From Pseudomonadota bacterium (GTDB lineage Bacteria > Pseudomonadota > Gammaproteobacteria > Halothiobacillales > Halothiobacillaceae), in assembly GCA_021795795.1 (NCBI GenBank), contig JAJYPA010000125.1, forward strand, positions 1 through 17,346: a DNA stretch of 17,346 nucleotides. Direction: 5' to 3'. The notes under the pieces were generated by a model. It did not search any database. It was not told where the DNA came from and saw nothing but the letters and a program-made list of their open reading frames with translations. Made by a program: the position numbers and the translations under genes. Below are positions 13,880-17,346 of the stretch, piece after piece; position 1 is the stretch's first letter; every line of letters begins with the position of its first letter.

Positions 13880-14080
13880 TCACTTCTTTTTCTCCCCAAA
13901 TTGCCTGATAAGCTCGTGCTTTATTTCGTCCATCCGCGCCTGTGGCAAGTCCTTCGCCCATCTGTCCAACCATCCAGCCCGTGCCTGGCGATTCGGCTGC
14001 CCCATCAGAAAACGTACTCGGCAGCAGTTCAGCGCGAAGTCGTAGAGGGCGGTGTTGGATAGGCACAAAGGGCAGCTCAT
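13880..14080 (-). CDS. Small phage protein, DUF7696-like
   Basis: A 66-residue protein with ATG at 14078-14080 overlapping the helicase stop (ATGA). The N-terminus has CPLC, and the rest matches from memory a short phage family (DUF7696): a NCCRVRFLMGQPNRQARAGW block, then LDRWAKDLPQARMDEIKHEL and a basic end. It lies between the helicase and nin genes in many lambdoid-like phages. Its function is unknown, though the helical basic form would suit binding of DNA or a replication protein. Its stop is only 6 nt before the right end of the inserted IS element, so the gene is intact. Confidence 0.72.
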   Translation of the reverse strand: MSCPLCLSNTALYDFALNCCRVRFLMGQPNRQARAGWLDRWAKDLPQARMDEIKHELIRQFGEKKK

Positions 14081-15453
14081 GCGTACTCAAATCCTTTCCT
14101 GCCGCCTGATCTGGCGCTTTCTGGTTGGCGGGGTTCCGGCCAATTGCCGCCGAATGAATCAAAACGAACGATGTCGCCCTGATATACCATCTTGACCATA
14201 CCCAATGCGCCATTGCGCTGTTTCCGGATAAGGCATTCAGCCAGACCTTGATACTCGCTTTTTTCGTTGTAATACTCGTCGCGGTACAGCATCAAAACGA
14301 TGTCTGCGTCCTGCTCAATCTCGCCAGAATCGCGCAGGTCGCTTAAAACTGGTCGCTTATCACTCCTGGACTCAAGACCGCGATTTAATTGCGCCAGCGC
14401 GATAATAGGGACTTCTAATTCCTTGGCGACGGCTTTTAATCCTCGACTGATTGAACCGATCTCCTGAACCCGGTTATCGCCTTTGCCGGTCATCAACTGC
14501 AAGTAATCGATGACGATCAAATCCAGACCGTGCTTACGTTTGATCTTTCGAGCTTTGGCGCGGATGTATGCGACACTTACGGCCGGCCGGTCGTCGATGA
14601 CAAACTTTTGAGTTGAAACGCTGGCCATGGCCGCGCCCATCTTGTCGTATGAGTCTTGCGGCAATTTGGACTCGCCGCCGCGCATAGCCGATATGGGTAT
14701 CCGCGATCTGGCAGACAGGATACGCAAGCCGATTTGCTGGCTCGGCATTTCAAGGCTGAACATCATCACCGACTTGCCGGACTTCGCCACGTTGTCAGCG
14801 ATGTTGACAGCGAGCGCCGTTTTCCCCATCGAAGGCCGGGCGGCGAGGATTACGAGGTCGGCAGGTTCAAGCCCTCCGGTAGAGCGATCAAGATCAACAA
14901 ATCCTGTTTGCAGCCCTGAAACCGTGTCACGGCTTTCGATGTACGATATGGCTTCGGTCAGGATTTTTGATAGCTCTTTTGGCTCTGTCGTGGTGACATC
15001 CGACACTTTCATCAAATCCATTTCGATAGCCGATGCGATTTCCTCGGCTGGCAACGGCTGGCTTGCCATGCAAGACTCAGCGCCATCGTTAAAGATCGAT
15101 GCAAGCTGGCGTAACTGTGATTTTTCTTTGATAGTCTCAGCGTACCGGCGAAGGTTTGCACGGCTCGGCGCGGATTGAACAAGGCTAACCAGCATCGGCA
15201 ATCCGCCGATCTGTTCAAGCTGTTCATCCCCGAGCCTTTCGGCCACCGTTACAACGTCAACCGAAACGCCGGTATTAACCATCTCAGTGATTTTTGCGTA
15301 AAGCGCCTGATGGTGCCAATGGTAAAAATCGGTATGCGTAAGCAGCTCGGCAAGATTGTCCAGGCTGTCTGGATACGCCAGCAAAATGCCGATAATCGCT
15401 TGCTCGGACTCGGTATGATGAGGCGGTAATTTCAGATCGGTCATGGCGTTCAT
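14077..15453 (-). CDS. dnaB: Replicative DNA helicase, DnaB-like
   Basis: A 458-residue protein with full DnaB architecture. The N-terminal domain is residues 10-115 (PPHHTESEQAIIGILLAYPD). The RecA-like ATPase has Walker A ARPSMGKT at 205-212, FSLEM at 232-236, Walker B LIVIDYLQL at 312-320, the QLNR sensor at 355-358, and the SDLRDSGEIEQDAD block at 371-384. It is close to cellular DnaB length. The start overlaps the stop of the O-like gene (ATGA). It would be loaded at the origin inside that gene by the O-like protein as a hexameric 5'-3' helicase. Encoding its own helicase rather than a lambda P-type loader suggests the phage does not borrow host DnaB. Confidence 0.94.
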   Translation of the reverse strand: MNAMTDLKLPPHHTESEQAIIGILLAYPDSLDNLAELLTHTDFYHWHHQALYAKITEMVNTGVSVDVVTVAERLGDEQLEQIGGLPMLVSLVQSAPSRANLRRYAETIKEKSQLRQLASIFNDGAESCMASQPLPAEEIASAIEMDLMKVSDVTTTEPKELSKILTEAISYIESRDTVSGLQTGFVDLDRSTGGLEPADLVILAARPSMGKTALAVNIADNVAKSGKSVMMFSLEMPSQQIGLRILSARSRIPISAMRGGESKLPQDSYDKMGAAMASVSTQKFVIDDRPAVSVAYIRAKARKIKRKHGLDLIVIDYLQLMTGKGDNRVQEIGSISRGLKAVAKELEVPIIALAQLNRGLESRSDKRPVLSDLRDSGEIEQDADIVLMLYRDEYYNEKSEYQGLAECLIRKQRNGALGMVKMVYQGDIVRFDSFGGNWPEPRQPESARSGGRKGFEYA

Positions 15454-16253
15454 GCCTGCTCCCTTGTATCGATATCGGCTTGTATCCCTGCCGTTGTTAA
15501 AACAAAATTTCCCTCATTACCGACACGCCAGAAGTTGAACCAATTACCTTCAATTGCGTTCAGGAAGTGCCTTCTCCAGTCGATGTAACGCTTGCCGCTG
15601 TAAGTTGCGTCGTCTAGATACCTGGCATGGAATTTAATCCAAGCCATTTCAACCCAACTTCTATCGATCCCAAGACGTTCCGCATAATCCCAAACCGGCT
15701 TGTACCCAGATATAGGGCGTTCGTTTTTTGCTTTCAGGATTGCAAGCCAGGTTTTGAATGTGATTTTTTTCGAGCCATCAAGAGAAATCACGTTAGTGAT
15801 TTGCGGTTCTTGGTTGCTTTTAGTGATGGTTGTATTTAGTGACGTTTCTGGTCCGGCAGAATCTGCCGCTGGCTTAGGCAGAATCTGCCGCTGGCTGATG
15901 TCGTTTTCTGCCGTAGGCAGAATCTGCCGCTGGCTGATGTCGTTTTCTGCCGTAGGCAGAATCTGCCGCTGGCTGGTTAATTTCATGCCGATGTTGATCT
16001 TAAATAAATCGGAAGTGAATGATCCGTTCGATCGTTTTCTTGATATTCTTGATATAACTCCAAGCGTTTCAAGTATCGCCAAATTGCTGCGCACAGCGCG
16101 TTCTGACAAGCATGTTTTTATGCCGATAGACTTCTGGCTAGGGTATGCTTCGCCGTCCTCATTCGCGTAATTTGCAAGCGCAAGCAAAGTTAGCTTTGCG
16201 CCAGAAGTTGGCAACTCAAGATTGAAGGCCCAGGTTAATGCCTCAAGACTCAT
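15450..16253 (-). CDS. O-like replication initiator with winged HTH and internal repeats
   Basis: A 267-residue protein. Residues about 17-85 are a winged HTH (SGAKLTLLALANYANEDGEA, then SERAVRSNLAILETLGVISR) of the HTH_36 / Rep O type. Residues 94-126 contain SQRQILPTAENDI twice, then SQRQILPKPA, encoded by the DNA repeats at 15855-15974. The C-terminal half (FKTWLAILKAKNERPISGYK, then WIKFHARYLDD and YIDWRRHFLNAIEGNWF) is a helical domain found in many phage replication proteins and probably contacts the helicase. Both ends overlap neighbours by ATGA. By analogy with lambda O it should bind the repeats in its own gene. Confidence 0.82.
   Translation of the reverse strand: MSLEALTWAFNLELPTSGAKLTLLALANYANEDGEAYPSQKSIGIKTCLSERAVRSNLAILETLGVISRISRKRSNGSFTSDLFKINIGMKLTSQRQILPTAENDISQRQILPTAENDISQRQILPKPAADSAGPETSLNTTITKSNQEPQITNVISLDGSKKITFKTWLAILKAKNERPISGYKPVWDYAERLGIDRSWVEMAWIKFHARYLDDATYSGKRYIDWRRHFLNAIEGNWFNFWRVGNEGNFVLTTAGIQADIDTREQA
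15855..15974. repeat. Origin-like iterons inside the O-like gene
   Basis: Four exact copies of GGCAGAATCTGCCGCTGGCT start at 15855, 15877, 15916 and 15955 (spacings 22, 39 and 39 bp). Each begins with a perfect 13-bp palindrome GGCAGA-A-TCTGCC. The 39-bp units also carry TCTGCC-GTA-GGCAGA. The first copy is read in another frame of the same gene than the other three. An A-rich stretch follows on the minus strand (about 15770-15840). The layout matches lambda ori: iterons then AT-rich DNA inside O. Confidence 0.8.
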
Positions 16254-16396
16254 AGCAGCCCTTTCTTGCGCTCAATCCGTGCTATAGACGAACTCGTCCT
16301 GCGCTTGATTAAGCCGATAAAGTGCCAAAGCTCGCCAGCGCCGAATAGGGCTTGCTGTTGGCCGATTTGCTTGAGTAGTTGCCCTGTGTTATTCAT
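16250..16396 (-). CDS. Small unknown early protein (48 aa)
   Basis: A 48-residue protein starting MNNTGQLLKQIGQQQALFGA and ending in a basic stretch (IKRRTSSSIARIERKKGLL). It fills the gap between the PAPS-reductase-like gene and the O-like gene exactly. Its ATG overlaps the upstream stop (ATGA), and its TGA overlaps the ATG of the O-like gene, so the three are tightly coupled. The single amphipathic, HTH-like helical pattern and strong positive charge would suit DNA or RNA binding. No family is recognised. Confidence 0.65.
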   Translation of the reverse strand: MNNTGQLLKQIGQQQALFGAGELWHFIGLIKRRTSSSIARIERKKGLL

Positions 16397-17346
16397 TCGC
16401 ATAGTCCGTAAGAAGATGAGCATGCTTTGTTGTCTTCGAGTTGCTCAAGAAGTGAAAATTGTTTGCCGCCGTGAGTTGTTCTGGCCCAGACTACAACCGA
16501 GTAAATTCCGTTGTAAGTTGGATTTTTTTGCTTTTTTTCTAAATCTGATATAAATGTGGCATTGCCGCGTTTAGATGCTTTAGCAACAATAGTTTCCCAT
16601 TCAGATATTCTTTCGATGTTTTCTGGAAAGCGTGATGAAATTTGCCTTAATTCTTCTTTATTAACATTTATACACGGCATACATCCAACCCTGCTCATGC
16701 CCTGGGTGTAAAGCGGGTTTGGGTTGATGTTTCTGCTTGCGCAGTAGGTAAATACATCTGATGCAGTCCAATCAACTATTGGACGAAACGCATACATTGA
16801 TTTTCCAATACGCTCATATTTTTTTGCCGTGCTGCGCTTATGGCTTTCATCTCGCCTGATACCTTGCCAGCTTATTACCGAGTGGCCAGCATCAACAAGA
16901 CTGATCTGATATTCAACCGCGATTGCTGTTTTTAATTCTTCCGTGCAGAACTGGGCTTTCCTACTCGGGAAGCGACCTTTCCAGATACATAAATCAAGGA
17001 AAGGATTTCCTGATGGGTAAAGAACAGAAAGTGCCCTGCGTTTAGCTTTATTTGTCCAGCGCAAGCGTTTACCGTTCTTCCTGCTCGTTCGCATATCTCG
17101 TGCAATAAACATGCGTTTCTTTGCGATCCGTTCAGAAAAATCAGCTTTCAGTCTGTCTATTTTTATCTCAAGCGCCAATTCCAAATAATCGAGATAATCA
17201 TAAACTTCATGATGTTCGTTTCCTGTGTCGCAGAAAATAGCTCTCATGTTCTCGCGCCCAACACGCTCTAACGCTAGAAGCAGCGTTGCTGTGCTGTCCT
17301 TGCCACCAGATACGCTGACAACATGCTTTATTTGCGGTTTAAGCAC
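16393..17346 (-). CDS. PAPS reductase / adenine nucleotide alpha-hydrolase family protein
   Basis: At least 317 residues, with the first visible codon GTG at 17344-17346 on the window edge, so the true start may be here or upstream. PP-loop motif SGGKDST is at 14-19. CDTGNEHHEVYDYLDYLE, FCTEELK (C134), WQGIRRDES at 160-168, FRPIVDWTASDVF and GCMPC (C222/C225) follow. This is the common phage subtype related to PAPS reductase, DndC-like and tRNA thiolation enzymes, which activate a substrate with ATP. The Cys pairs could hold an iron-sulfur cluster. It sits first in the visible replication operon, coupled to a small gene. The substrate is not evident. DNA or tRNA modification is more plausible than sulfate assimilation. 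Confidence 0.82.
   Translation of the reverse strand: MLKPQIKHVVSVSGGKDSTATLLLALERVGRENMRAIFCDTGNEHHEVYDYLDYLELALEIKIDRLKADFSERIAKKRMFIARDMRTSRKNGKRLRWTNKAKRRALSVLYPSGNPFLDLCIWKGRFPSRKAQFCTEELKTAIAVEYQISLVDAGHSVISWQGIRRDESHKRSTAKKYERIGKSMYAFRPIVDWTASDVFTYCASRNINPNPLYTQGMSRVGCMPCINVNKEELRQISSRFPENIERISEWETIVAKASKRGNATFISDLEKKQKNPTYNGIYSVVVWARTTHGGKQFSLLEQLEDNKACSSSYGLCE

Noticed and set aside
13809..14213. 134-codon minus-strand frame over the DUF7696-like gene
   Set aside because: It overlaps the helicase end in the wrong frame and extends into the IS right end. The 66-aa frame with ATGA coupling and the recognised pattern is preferred.
15855..15974. Repeats taken as a CRISPR array
   Set aside because: The repeats are only 20 bp with 2 or 19-bp gaps, the 19-bp gaps are identical rather than unique spacers, and the block is inside a coding gene.
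1..17346. tRNA, rRNA, integrase attachment site or lysis genes
   Set aside because: No cloverleaf, rRNA-like sequence, integrase, holin or endolysin was seen. They are presumably outside the window.

Overview
The window is a contiguous piece of a tailed-phage genome, most likely a lambdoid-style temperate siphophage or prophage of a proteobacterium. The evidence is a complete head-packaging block (terminase small and large, portal, Mu F/SPP1 gp7-like head protein, DUF2213 protein, scaffold-like protein, small structural protein, DUF2184-type capsid) together with a lambda-like replication and nin block (O-like protein, DnaB-type helicase, NinB, NinG, Q-like regulator). Almost every gene is on the minus strand, so transcription runs from position 17346 towards 1. 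Base composition is near 50% GC. The host genus cannot be fixed from the sequence.

Reading in transcription order: 17346-13880 is the early/replication operon (PAPS-reductase-like protein, 48-aa protein, O-like initiator with four DNA repeats inside the gene, DnaB helicase, small DUF7696-like protein). These genes are joined by ATGA stop/start overlaps. At about 12838-13874, in the opposite orientation, sits an IS200/IS605-type element. Its tnpB has been reduced to 12 N-terminal codons plus the C-terminal zinc ribbon, and an HNH endonuclease gene is fused in frame to that ribbon. The operon resumes at 12827 with NinB, a small unknown gene, NinG, a 59-aa Cys-rich protein and a Q-like regulator, and ends at an intrinsic terminator (10721-10753). 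Next is a second, decayed IS200/IS605-type element on the minus strand (about 10431-10690).

A short plus-strand cassette (9936-10434) holds a 71-aa unknown protein, a small XRE-type HTH protein and a third ORF that ends at the edge of the decayed element. It is driven by a promoter covered by a perfect palindrome. Divergent from it, a minus-strand extended -10 promoter (9724-9751) is followed within about 70 bp by a hairpin plus T8 (9647-9683), just before the first late gene. This layout recalls lambda pR'/tR' with a Q antiterminator. The late operon then runs: ParB-adenine/cytosine methyltransferase fusion, TerS, TerL, portal, head protein, DUF2213, scaffold-like, small structural protein, major capsid, terminator-like hairpin, unknown structural gene, and a partial gene running off the left edge.

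The most unusual items are the HNH/TnpB-zinc-ribbon hybrid nested in a transposon shell, the origin-like repeats that keep their DNA sequence in two different reading frames of the O-like gene, the late promoter/terminator arrangement, and three 12-13 bp direct repeats spaced 42-43 bp apart between terL and portal.
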